A stretch of 64,000 bases of DNA from Anisakis pegreffii (lineage: Eukaryota > Nematoda > Chromadorea > Rhabditida > Anisakidae): NCBI GenBank assembly GCA_035041965.1, contig JAPYMA010000105.1, forward strand, positions 172,943-236,942, read 5' to 3'. Below the pieces are notes generated by a model, which had not been told where the DNA came from, did not search any database, and saw nothing but the letters and a program-made list of their open reading frames with translations. A program made the translations under genes and the position numbers. Positions 36,564 through 49,300 of this stretch are shown here, one piece after another (positions within the stretch are counted from its first letter, which is position 1; the number at the start of each line of letters is the position of its first letter).

Positions 36564-39500
36564 AATTAGGTGGCGATGCAGTAATGAATGAAATATCATC
36601 ATTATTAATTCGTTCTCATCGAAGGCCATTCGAATACTCATTAAAATGGTTCTGAACTGCTGAATTCGATCAGTCTAGAATTTAACATTTTTTCAGTTGA
36701 TATTCAGTTGAAATTTATCATTAAACTCACAAACTCATCGGTTTTTTTATCGTTCAAAGTTTACTCAAACTCGCCGTTATTCCTCCCATTCTAGTGTGCC
36801 ATTTTTCTCGGCGATGTTACAGTTTTTTGAATAAATTCCAGTGGAATCACTCAATGTGCAGTGAAATGCAACCGAACGAAGTGATCATTTTCAACATAAT
36901 GAGATATGGAAATGTTTCAAGTTAATGAAACGAAATGAAAAGTTCATGACAAATCAGTAAATGCCAATTGATAATCTTTGCATAAGAATCGTTTCAACTG
37001 TGTTGCCGCTAATCAGATTTAATATAAAATCATCTGATATCTGCAAAAAAAAAACAAACAATTCAGCAAGCAATATTCTCGTTGACCTAGAGCCGCCACC
37101 ACCGGACCAAAAGAATCCCTTAGGTTGATTGTCAGGTTCGGTCGTTGCTCAACGATTGATTGATCACCATTGAGTTGAAGTTGGATAATACATAGCTAGA
37201 CATCAACGTGGCTCTGATTAAGATTCACTTAGGCTTAGTTCAACGAAATATTGACTATTTAAAAACACCATTTAAAATGGTTGCAATCCGGCGATATCTT
37301 ATAAAGAGTGCTTTAAGAATTGTATCGTTGACCGAAGGTGTTATTAGATCTCAAATCAAATCGCATTTTGCCGGTACAGTTACTCATAGCTCTCCATTTG
37401 CTTTCTGAACGAGTTTGTTGATGCAGTTGAGTAGTTGTTTTCAAGACTTCATTAGTGTTAGCAAAAGTGCATTTTGTTCGATACAAACGGATAATATTCT
37501 TAAAAATGCAACTTCTCGTGCCTAGTAACAAATCTTCATTCCGTTTTTTCACTCAAATTCGTTGTTAATGCGCAAATTACAGGTAATAAATTTGATGAAT
37601 GGAATTCCTCATGGGCTCTTTCTTCATTAATTCTTCCATTGAATTATATTATATTCCGTTGATAACACCTAAATTCAATTTCGATTATGTATTCACTAAT
37701 GAGTTGTAATCATTAAAAAATACGTTCGATGAAATAATGAGAGTAATTAATTATATTTGGAATCAATCCATTTACCCATTATCAGCAATCGTTCTGTCGC
37801 TAATTGAAGGTGGCATGTAATGTGTGAGGCATGTTGATGATTAATTACTGATTAATTTCATCAATCTGTGTAAATTCACATCGATGCCTCACATTTGATA
37901 CACTCATTCCGTTTACACGCATGTTGGATGTTCCGTTTTCGTTTCTCGCTTCATTTCGCACTGCAATACTTAACCATCTATCATGCAGCTGTTCATGTCG
38001 TATCATTCATCTTGACGTAACATATCTTGTAAGTCTTCTAATGTCACAATCTACCTGTTTTTAAAATGGAACTCACACAAAAACAATCAATCCACTTTTC
38101 AACATGCCAACTTTGTGCACGTCATATATGACTGTAAGCAATGCATCGTTCTAATTATGCAGCATATAATATCGCCGCCATAGGTCCTATCAATCTTAGA
38201 TTCATGCAAATTGTCAGTAATCCAGTTAATGTTATCGCATTTCACAAAGTTAATTATAAGCATTGCAATCCATTAATAATCGTATAATTTCGTTCGTGCT
38301 ATCGCAAACACTCTATCTTTCAATTATTACTACATTCTTATTGAATGATTTATACATACATTTACATTTTAGTATTACGAAACTAATTTATTCTTGTTTA
38401 CAGCATTTGCTATGAAAATTTTTGTTTAAACTGCTAAATATATAATTAACGCGTTATAATTGACGAAATTTTTGAACAAATCGTTTAAAGTGCTAAATGA
38501 ATTTTACTTTCTTCTTTTAAAATGATTTGTCTTGTTGATATTGCATTAGTTAATCACATCAATAGTATATTCACATTAACTGCAATATCGGCCATTAGGA
38601 CTAGTAAATAATAGCAATAACAATGTTGTTAATAAATGTTATCTATTACTAATAGGTAATCTTATCTATCTGATGGATATAATCATTATCTTTTTCAGTA
38701 TGGTCGCTACTGTAACAATGACAACCACACAACTCACCATCTGCATACGAAAAAATTAGCGCATATTTCATGACGTTTGCAATTAGTTTTTATCGTTATC
38801 AGCAGCGGTTTAACCCTCCTCGCACTCGTATGAGAGCTACTTCAATTGCTCAACCCTATCAATTTAACATAAGCGATTATGCGCGATTAGTCAATTATTC
38901 ATCAAAAATTGATTCGTCATTGGTCATTCATTCTTATGATTGTTCTCGGAGTATCCAGCTCTTATCAACCGCTCAAAGTACTCGTGCTATTCGCAAAATC
39001 TCGCGAGATATTACGAAGGAACAGTAATATTATGTACAGTTTCGTCACATAACAAGCCTCATTGATTCTGTTTAAACACTCACATCTTGTCATTCAAGAG
39101 CTTAAGATACTATAAGCGATCGCAAAACGTGTTTATCACTTTCATATTAAACTTTATCACGCCTGTGTGATTTCATTTTGATTACTTTGTTAAAATGTGA
39201 GTTAACTGATGAGATATTCAACACTTGGTGTGATATATATGTATCTGAATGTATGCTCACTTAAAATCCTGCAAAATTGGGCGAAATAATAGATTAGTGA
39301 AATAATGTTCAAAGAATGCAACTAAGCCTTCCTTGCAGTTTGTCCTATTGAGACAGGTATGATGTGTTGAGACAGTATTATTGCTATTAATATGACTTCT
39401 TGTTAGAGTATGCTTTTCTTGCACCACCGCAAGCATCATTACGTATCATTTAAAGACTTATTCAACTTTCAAGCAACAACTAATTGTAATTACTACGTCT

Positions 39501-40059
39501 GTTCATAGGTAGATAGATATGCCTTTCAGTTTTATTCATTTAAATGCTACCTTTCTCATCAATATTTTACATGTTTGAATCTGAAATGATTGCAATTACA
39601 CCTAATTATTCAAGGTGTTCAACTAACGTTCTTATTACCCAGCAGTTGTTTCGCATCAGTAATTATTTCCGGATAATCATCGTTATGTGTAGTCATCATC
39701 TAATCTGACATTTGAAATCACTTATTATTTTGTCTCCATTTCACCACTCATAATATTAATTTTATTTTGTGCTCTCCCCTACATATACTCATGTGATATG
39801 CATAGGTAAGTTCTCCATGAAACGTGTAATGTGATCAGATAATTCAGAATTGTTTGGAGTACACATAACGAGAGGCATGTTAAAATCTGAGACCATTTCA
39901 ATATTATTCAACCATTGTTCATTGGGTTCTTGTGAGTTGTTATTGTTGTCGTTAGTTTTTGATCGGCAATGTGGAACACTGTCGCTAATCGTAAGGAATA
40001 ATGTGGTTGTGATATGGACAATGACTGTAATCTTTCAATGAAACCTCTGATGTGTTTAG
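36564..40059. other. Gene-free region upstream of the homeobox gene
   Basis: No gene recognised. Short open frames (for example 37208-37408, 38770-39027) lack family motifs. Being upstream of a homeobox gene, it may hold developmental enhancers, but none can be identified by eye. A GTGTTTAG acceptor-like site abuts the ATG at 40060. Confidence 0.4.
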
Positions 40060-41225
40060 ATGTGTTCCTCCCAACTGTCAACACCAAGTGATATGCCAAC
40101 ATTTCTCAACAGATCACCTCAAATCCCTTACTCGCTTCAGTCGTTGATGTCGTCACCCTCTTCGTTATCGGATATTAGCAATATCAATACAACATCCTCT
40201 TATTTATTGGCATCACTATTCGATCAGTCCAATTCTATTTTAAATATCAATCAACTATCGCTACCCTCGCCACAATTCAGTCGATATAATCAAAACGCAT
40301 CACCAACTCTCAATGAAGCAATTAAATCCTTCGATAATCATTATAATGGCAATGCTAACAACCACTCCCAACTATCCACATCAGTTGATAATCTGATAAC
40401 GAAAGCGTTACTATCAGTTAACATCCAACAAACCTCCCCAAATTCCGTGGCATCGCCAGCCCCATCCTGTCACCAAAATCCATCCCCTTTGATAGCAACC
40501 GATGATCACTGCTCATCAACGCCATGGCACAATCTCATCTTGAGACGACTGTCGGCACCTGAATCTGTCTTCGATATCACGTTGCCATCCGCCTCATCGC
40601 CACATAATCACCAATTGTATCACTCAACAAGACGATACTCTGATTTTTCAATCAAACGACTCTTACGAAATCAGCAACAACAACAACAACAACAACAGTA
40701 CAATCGAATGACCGAATCAAGAAATATTCAGCGTTGTTCCCCATCATTAAGAAGCGCCTCATTGGTATCGAATCACGATGATCGAGCTATAACCTCTGCA
40801 TCACAACGTAAACAACGAACCATTTATGGAGCATCTCAAACTCGTGTTCTTGAAAGAGCCTTCGAGGAACAGCAGTACATGGTTGGCACAGGTATTATTT
40901 ATTTCATCATTCATTCGTGCAACATTTTCACAACTTCGTTTCTTCGTTCCATACTTATTTGCGGTGCTATCTGATTGTTCATAAATCATATATTTTATTT
41001 TATTATGTTTATTATCATTCACTGTTTTATTGTGGTTATTATTTGCATTGTTTTAAGAATTTTGTTTTCACCTAACTGGCCAAAGAATGCTTAAGTTGAT
41101 CGTTTTCAGAACGCGAACTACTAGCTGAACGTTTGGGTCTTAGTGAAGCACAGGTGCGAGTTTGGTTTCAGAATCGACGAAGTAAATGGCGTAAACAGGT
41201 TCGAGTGAATGCATGTTGTCGATGA
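40060..41225 (+). CDS. ANTP/NK-class homeodomain factor, NOT/EMX-like
   Basis: Sequence-specific nuclear transcription factor. Exon 1 is 40060-40891 and exon 2 starts at 41110; the intron splits the homeodomain at the codon after YMVGT. The homeodomain (about residues 249-307) has [46 protein letters not shown] and Gln at position 50. QQYMVGTER with KWRK resembles NOT (notochord/floating head) homeodomains, with EMX and VAX as alternatives. An eh1-like motif FSIKRLL near residue 198 predicts recruitment of the Groucho/UNC-37 co-repressor. A nine-glutamine CAA/CAG run follows. The N-terminal part is Ser/Pro/Asn-rich and disordered. Reading through after KQ at 41198 adds VRVNACCR and stops at 41225. 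A donor CAG|GTTCGA there could instead join a further exon (for example near 41311), so the C-terminus is uncertain. TTTAG directly precedes the ATG: a trans-splice site or an internal-exon acceptor. Confidence 0.85.
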
Positions 41226-43087
41226 TTACAGCAAACTGGCTTACTTCATCGAACCATCACTGTTCATCATCCGACAACAATAACGAACCATCATCTTATT
41301 TTCATATCAGTCTAAATCTCATATTCGAACTGTGAATATCAGTTACTATCTTCATTATTCAGTTCATTCAAGTGCTGTGATTTAATTCTCGTCGCAAAGT
41401 CGTGTGATGTTTAATCTTCCGTATGATTGAAGACGGACGGCTCATTTCATTCACACGATCTTGAATCAAATCGATCTAGATTACTACATTCATTTTAATG
41501 ATCATTCGCTTTCAGACAAGAAGTCATTTTACTCATATTATTATCCATACAGTGGTTCGACTTCTATTTAATTATAATTATTTAACTCATTCCTCACAGA
41601 TACATCTTTTATCCAGAGATCGATTGATTACCTTATTATTCATATTGTATTTAATCGTTGCAATAGTATCATATCCAAAGATGTCTTCGTCTCGCAATCA
41701 TTCCGATGTTCTTTCACAGTCAACTGCATTTTATTAATGACACATTGGATTTTACCATTCCACCGGACTTGCAATCATAATCCCATTTCATGACAATATC
41801 AACTCTATTTCTACCTCACTCTTTCGTTCCATCACATTATCTCCATGTGTTCCTCTCTTCCTGTTTTCCATTTTCTTAGTTCTCTTTTGTTCAAACATCG
41901 GTTACTTCTGTTGCGATTATCGAATTTTCGACGCTACATTTCACGATTGAAGTTGAATTTGTAATTCTGCAGTTTAATATGAGATTATCACTCCGACTGC
42001 TACCGATTTAACTCATAATACTAATACCAATAAATGATCTCATCATTCGGCTAAACGAGAAACTCTGACAACCGTTGTGAAATGTACTAAAAATAATTCT
42101 CAATGATCTCAGGTTAATTCATATCTTAATCATGTTTTATTATTATTATTCATGTTTGTATAGAATATCGCTTACGATACGTTATTTCATCCGGTAAAAA
42201 TGTGTCAAATTAATGTTTTATGAATGTGATATATATGCTTGTATAACAAGATGATAAATGTAATACTTTTCTTGACATTTAAAATTCATCATTAAAAATA
42301 GTACATTGTCACTTTGAACACATCAAATTTACTGCTAATCGCATGGGAATAAATATTCAGAGAATTACTGAAGCATCTAGGTGTTACTGATCACTGTACG
42401 GTTACAAAACAAGTTGAATACATTCACAGAAACACATCTTGTGTTAGTTTGAGATTCATCACCTGATAGTTAATTAAAATCTTTGCCATCGTTACCACTA
42501 AATTTATATTATTTTTAAAATCATATCACAGTTTCAAATTATTCTCACTGTATGTGAGACGGAATATGAGCGTGTGAGTGCGTAAGTATCTTGGTTTTTA
42601 GATTTCACTTAATGGTTTTATTGTATGGTTAAGATCGGGTGTGCTTATTCGTTTACTGTGTGATATCTGTTAGAGCAGGAAAGCTCAACCAGGGGTGCTT
42701 GCATTCCTTGAAGGTACGAGATAGTATTCCAGAGGCTGCGAGATAATATTTCGTTTTTGATACATTAAAATAGGCGGCGAGGATGGTTGTGAACTGGTCT
42801 GTTAAGATTAGTTTGAGGGTTAACGTTGGGTTGCGTTACGCTGCCCTGAAATACCTACCAACCTCTTCCTGCAACAGAGCCGTCGTTCAAAAGAAACCCA
42901 GGGTAATGTAGCGTCTAAAGTGAGACCGCCTCCACATTGCGCACCATGAACGAACAATTTTTCTCAGATAGCGATTTTTCGAGGAATTGCTCTACAATCA
43001 TCAGAGAAATAATGTGTAAGTGCAGTAGTAGTAGATTTTTTTTCATTTTTCCTCATTATAATATGATTTCTAAACGCATTGTTTTTT
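41226..43087. other. Gene-free region between homeobox gene and CTR9
   Basis: No gene seen. AATAAA words at about 42030 may end the homeobox transcript. A stretch at about 42690-42850 (CAACCAGGGGTGCTTGCATT onward, G-rich) has the look of an old hAT fragment, but no second end was found. Confidence 0.4.
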
Positions 43088-43117
43088 TTCTCACGTGAGC
43101 CTTTAATTCTCACGTGA
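43088..43117. promoter_or_regulatory. Paired TCACGTGA E-boxes upstream of CTR9
   Basis: The 11-mer TTCTCACGTGA occurs twice, at 43088-43098 and 43107-43117, 19 bp apart. Each contains the palindrome TCACGTGA, the core bound by bHLH-ZIP factors (Myc/Max type MML-1/MXL, TFEB/HLH-30 CLEAR box). They sit about 200-230 bp before the CTR9 start codon and about 150 bp before the candidate trans-splice acceptor at 43260. Binding is inferred, not shown. Confidence 0.5.
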
Positions 43118-43320
43118 AATCAGTGCACGATCAGGATGGGTGAATAATTTATTCAGTTTCAATCGTGTGGTGGCGAAATATGAACTTGCAATGTGTATGT
43201 GCAAATCGTTATTGAAGGGCCACTAAATCGCCTCTTTATTAATGGGCTCATTGTTTACAGTGGAATCGTGACAAGTGTTGAAGAGGAGCATTCGAAGCAC
43301 TTCCTTTATGTAATATAACG

Positions 43321-46300
43321 ATGTCAGCGTACAAGCCGAAAACTTCCGTTGAGATTCCTTTGAGGGACAGCACTGAAAATGTAAGCATTTCACTTGGAAC
43401 ACATTTCCTTAAAGTTGTTCACATTTATCCGGTATTCTTGCACATGAATTAATTCTTGTCATTGAAAAATTAAGAACTCTCGTCTCAAAATAAAACGATG
43501 AAGAAAAGGAAAAGACTTAAGGTGTCAGGCAGTAAATTGGTTGAATTTGAGCTCAGCTCTAGCATCGAAATTCTCTCCAGTGTATCGTATTATGTTCTCT
43601 GCAACATTTTATGACTTCTGCTCAAGATCAGGATCAAGCTTGTTGTTTCGTTCGAGATTAAATTGAGTGCCGTAAAATATGTAGACTTGAAGTAATGCAC
43701 AATTCTCAAAATTTATCACAAGTATCATCGTCATCCTTTACATGCAATTAAATCAAAATTGAACGTTACAAACGGAAAACAGTAGGTTATCTATCCACAC
43801 TTGCTATTGAAAATGTCCAGAATGAATCATCAGAACACCGTTATCTGTCGTAAACACCCAAAAGGTTTTAAAATGTAACAGTACGAAAGAGTTGATGTTA
43901 AAAAATTCGTACAAATCATATAATGAAAGTTCTCAAACAAACAAGAAGTTTGTATGTATGCATCGAATTATCAGGATATTCGAAGACGTCTGATGGATGT
44001 TTGTGTGGATGTGTGGAATTTAACACAGCGATGGGGGCAGCTGAATGTTAGAGGTGCCGAATTGATTGAAAAGATTGTGAATAGTCGTTTGCAACTTCTT
44101 TATTCTTCTCAGTCTCAATCGGAATCGAATACGCCATCAGAAACAGTTATAGCGACAGATGATCAGAAAAAATCAGGAGGTGAAAATGAACCATTTAATG
44201 AACCAGCTAATGACACCTATCGAATGGACTCACACCAAAAACGTCAGTTATTGGATCATCTAATTGATGATATCGAACAGCTATCGAGCTTAGTAACTGT
44301 GGAAATGAATCGAATTCCAAACAAGATTCAGAGAGCCATATCACAGTTGAACGCGCTACATAACTTGATAAAGTCAAATGAACCCAGCAGTAATAATAAG
44401 GATATCACGGAACGTTTAACAAACGCGGAGTGCACAATCAAACAATTACATAGGAGTTATCAAATGGAATGTGAATTGAAGAAAGCATCTCTAATTGATT
44501 TATCTCGATACAACACTCGTAACATGTTCATAACTATTATCGCGTCATGGAACCAACAACCATTCTTGAATGATTCCCTTCTGAACGCTTTATACGCATT
44601 AGTTTTATGAGTTGTTAAGTATTTTATGTATCAATTTTTCAGTTCTTTAGTGCACTTAGCGCATCGTTTAGTGCAGACTACTTGTTTACTTGTTATCATA
44701 GATGTTGTAAGTATTATCGTTGGGATTGAAATTTGGTTTTTAGTTCAAATTTTTATTCGTTTAAAACTGGATGAAATGGGACCTTAATGAGGGGTAAATC
44801 TAACAGTGCTCAAATGTGTTCAAAATTGTAGTGTTGTTGATATGAACGGTTTGTTGGTGACAGTGAAATGATTATAGCAAATATGATTTGATTCGTTCAT
44901 AAGAAATGCTTTTGTGAGATTACGTTTAATCTGTCTTGGTTGTATGAAATTTGTTCTTGTAAATAAACATTCGTTGGTTATTGGCGTTCATTTTGTTGGG
45001 CACATTATTAAGTTAAACTTGTTTGAACTGAACAGTGGAATGTTTTCAGTGTGAGGAGAGAATGGAAAATTTTTAGAAATAAAATTGAGCGCAGCATAAG
45101 AGTCGGCGAAGCTTGAATGTTTGTAGAGATATAATTTGAATAAAGTGGATCCAATTTACTACAAATGTGAGTGGAATTGAATTTCAGGAAATAATTGAGC
45201 TGGAATTCGATAGACTGCCAGATGATGCAAATGAGGTGATTGCTATATTGAGGGGCGAACGTGCTGCTCTTCATTTATGGGTCGATTTAGCTGTGCGTAC
45301 TATTTGATTGTCTTTTTTTATGTTGCATTTATATTTCTACCGTTCTCGGTTTGGAATTTAGCTTCCGAAATTTGGCGTTTATTAAGTACACAGGAATTGT
45401 GAATATATGTTCGAGAGATGATTGTATCAAAGGTAGAAATTTAGAAGTACTGCCTTAAGTTTTGAATGAAACTGATTGCGTGGTCATGAGGACTTGTTGA
45501 ATTGTGAAATAACTGCTTGTAGTTGGCGTATTATCGGCATGGAAATGAGGCTGATTTTGTTCGAATACTTGAACTGAGTGGTTCAGAGGCAAATCTTGAC
45601 TATCAGGAATTTCCAAGAGATCAAATGCGTGCATTGGACACTTTAGCTGCTTATTATGTTGTGCAGGTTTGTGGTCATTCTATTCATTTTTCGGAGGCGA
45701 TTAATTGCAAAATGTCTGATGCATTTGATTATTTGCATCATCATAATTTGATGTACATGAAATTTCATTACACATCATCCATAAATAGCCTGACGTTCAT
45801 TTTATCCAGTTAATTCTACATTGATTAAACAAATTTTGAATGAATTGATTTGCAAGTCATAAGTGTATGTACGTGATTATTCATTGGCTTTCTAGTATCA
45901 GTATATATATACGATGCAAACAACAATCCAGAGAGCTTACTTGATTGATTGCAATTCAGAGTCATAAAGAGCGTAATAAGGAGAAGAAGAAAGAATGGCA
46001 AACGAAAGCGACGTTATTGTATACAACAGCTGATAAGATTATAATGTATGACACGAATCATCTTCTCGGACGGGCTTATTTCTGCTTGTTGGAAGGCAAA
46101 ACCGATCAAGCTGAGCAGCAGTTCAATTTCGTTCTAAACCAGGTTCGGCTCAGTTGAAACGCCTCGTTTATTGCATATGCAATCTTCAGATCACCTTCAT
46201 ACTACATATATACCTGTAAAACTCTATTCTGACATTGTTAATTGTAAGTTCATTACTTGTATGGGATACATATGTTGTAATGAAGATGATATATGAATTC

Positions 46301-49300
46301 AGGTTGGTGAAAATATTCCAGCAATGTTAGGTAAGGCGTGTATTTTCTTTCAAAAGAAGGAATTTCGAAAGGCATTAAACTGCTATAGAAGTGTTTTACG
46401 CAAGAAACCGGATTGCCCGGCTGATGTGAGGCTTGGTTTCGGTTATTGTTTGGCGAAGCTTGGAAAAGCCGAGAAAGCGAGGTAAGATTTAAACTGATTC
46501 TGATCATTTGTCGAATTATTGTTGATAATATACTTTTATTTTTATCTGAAGTTGTTAAATGGTCGTCTTGATGCTATCTTATTGGCATTTACAATGGTGA
46601 CTTTCCCAAATGTGAAACCGTGGCCAAACCCAAATGTATCTTAATCGCATGAGGATATCTTTGAATCAGAATTACGATAATCATGTCAGTTCCATAGCAC
46701 AGTCTGCATCACGTGCTCAGTTAATGGAGTGAACAGTTGATGCCCTTGATATGCAAGTGAATGATTCAAATATACATGATAGATAAATGCAGGATGTGTT
46801 TGTTGCAGGTTGGCCTTTGAGCGTGTTCTGGAGCTGGAGCCGTTGAATGTGAATGCGTTAATAGCATTAGCAATACTCGACATGAATAATCTGGATGAAG
46901 AGGGCATTCAGAATGGAGTACAAGCCTTGAGTCAAGCTTATCAAATCGACCAAGAAAATCCTGTTGTCCTAAATCATCTCGCAAATCATTTTTTCTACAG
47001 AAATGTTCGTTACATTTCATTGATTATAATGGTGTTACCATTCAAAAAGTTTGTCGAATGATCAACGCAAAATTTTTAGTAAATCAATCTAATCGAGCAT
47101 TCTTACGTGTTATTATTGCAGGATAATGATCGCGTCGAACATTTAGCGTGGCATGCATTTCAAATAACTGACAATGAAGCAATGCGTGCGGAAAGTTGTT
47201 ATCAATTAGCACGTAGTTTCCATCAGCGAGGTAATTACGAAAAAGCATTCCAGGTGATTATTTTTTTATTAAATATTGATTTTTAACCGCACTCCGGCGA
47301 ACCCTATTTGCAAAAAATGGTTTGCTGTTTTCGGAGATCTTTTTTTTTGAAGGGAATAATATGTGCGTGTGCACAATTAAACAATTATCGTATATGTTAT
47401 TGTTTATGAACATTTTAGCACTATTATCAAGCCACTCAATTTGCAACTGCAAATTTCGTATTGCCCTATTTTGGTTTGGGACAAATGTATGTGCATCGAG
47501 AAGAGTTGGATAACGTGAGTTGATTTGGTTTTAATTTGATGAGGATGATGTGACATGATACGGTTAAATTACCTGTTGAATATCAAAGAGAATGCCGGTC
47601 ACTTTGTAGCTTCGTTCAGCTTTATATATGGCAAATAATAACAATGATCTAATTTTTTTTCACCGAATCGCATCTTACTATCAAAACATTCGAGGGTTGA
47701 GATTATGTTGAGTGATTTACTGTTTATTCTTTTTGCAGGCGATAATCTGCTTCGAGAAAGTATTGAAGTTACATCCGTCGAATTACGATACGCTCAAAGT
47801 ATTAGGTTCATTATATGCACATTCTGAACCGATTGAACAAAAAGAGAAACTGGAAAGACGACAGAAGGCAAAAGAATTATTGAAGAAAGTGGTGGAGATG
47901 TGTGCTGACGATGTTGAAGCATTAATTGAACTCGCTCAACTAACTGAATCTTCTGATCCGCAGGTGCGTCTGATACAATTCGTATTTTATTTCATTCGCT
48001 CTCTATCGATCATATCGTGCATCTTACAAATTTCCAGTGCTCCTTTCATGAGTTCTAGTTTCTTATCTATAGCTAACCCTCGAAGTTGAAGATGTTCCTT
48101 GTTCGTCATACCTTTGACGTTGTTTTGCTTCATGCACTTCCTATTTTATCGTATTTGGTACGATAAAATATCGAGAATACTGATGAACCAATATGTCGTG
48201 AAATTATTTTAAAAAAAGATTTCAAATGTTGCGATATTATTAATTAGAGGTTGATCTGATTATTGAAAAATAATCTGCATATCGCTGAACAATATTATCT
48301 TTTTTTAAGCTTTCAAACGATGCCAATAACTTCAACTTTCTTTTAGGCTTCATTGGATGCGTACACGAAAGCAGCGGATTTCTTGCAGAATACACTTCAA
48401 GTTGATGTACCGCCCGAAATTACAAATAATATTGGTTCATTAGCATTCTCGATGGGACAGTATCAACGAGCAAAAGTATTTATTCATTCATTTTTGATTG
48501 ATACTTTCATTGAAATGTTATTTCCATCAGTAGAAATCCTTATATATAGATGATAAGGTTGCTGTTGAATGAGTATTGATATAAAATCTACTGATTGGAG
48601 ATTTGCGGTCAGCATTAGGGTGGTTCTAATGATCGCGATAGTCTTTGATTTTGATATTCGTGATATAAATGGTGTTATTGAACATTAAAGGAATCGTTCG
48701 AAAAAGCGTCGCAGAAGATCTCAGATGATATAAGTGCGGGACACAATGAATTGAGTGGATTACAAACGACAGTAACGTATAATTTAGCTCGTTGTTTAGA
48801 AATGCTGTGTTTATTCGATGATGCTGAAAGGCTTTATAAAAGCATTCTTCACGAAAAGCCGAGTTACATTGATTGTTAGTTTTTGTTTGATAATCACTTC
48901 TTCATCAGGATTGTTATGTGTAAGGTGTAAGTGAATTTAATGCATAGTTGCAGGTTATATGCGGTTGGGTTGTCTTGCGCGTGATAAGGGTCAAATATAC
49001 GAATCATCTGTTTGGTTTAAGGTTTATTTGGGTTTTATTGTTTGTTAGTATAGGTTTTTAAAGGACTTTATTGATTATTTATTGCTTGTTGAGTATCCTA
49101 GTTGATGTGGATAAGTTCATAATCACTATTGAAATTGAATCATATGACGAGAAACGGTCGAAGTGATGAATGATAAACTCGAACGATAAAATTGTTGATT
49201 CAGGAAGCGATGAGTGTGAATCAGACGCATGCGGATGCATGGACATTAATCGGTAATTTGCACATGTCCAAGTGTGAGTGGGCACCTGCACAGAAGAAAT

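Noticed and set aside
42690..42850. hAT element beginning CAACCAGGGGTGC
   Set aside because: The left sequence is suggestive, but I found no inverted partner or target duplication, so it is mentioned only in the intergenic entry.
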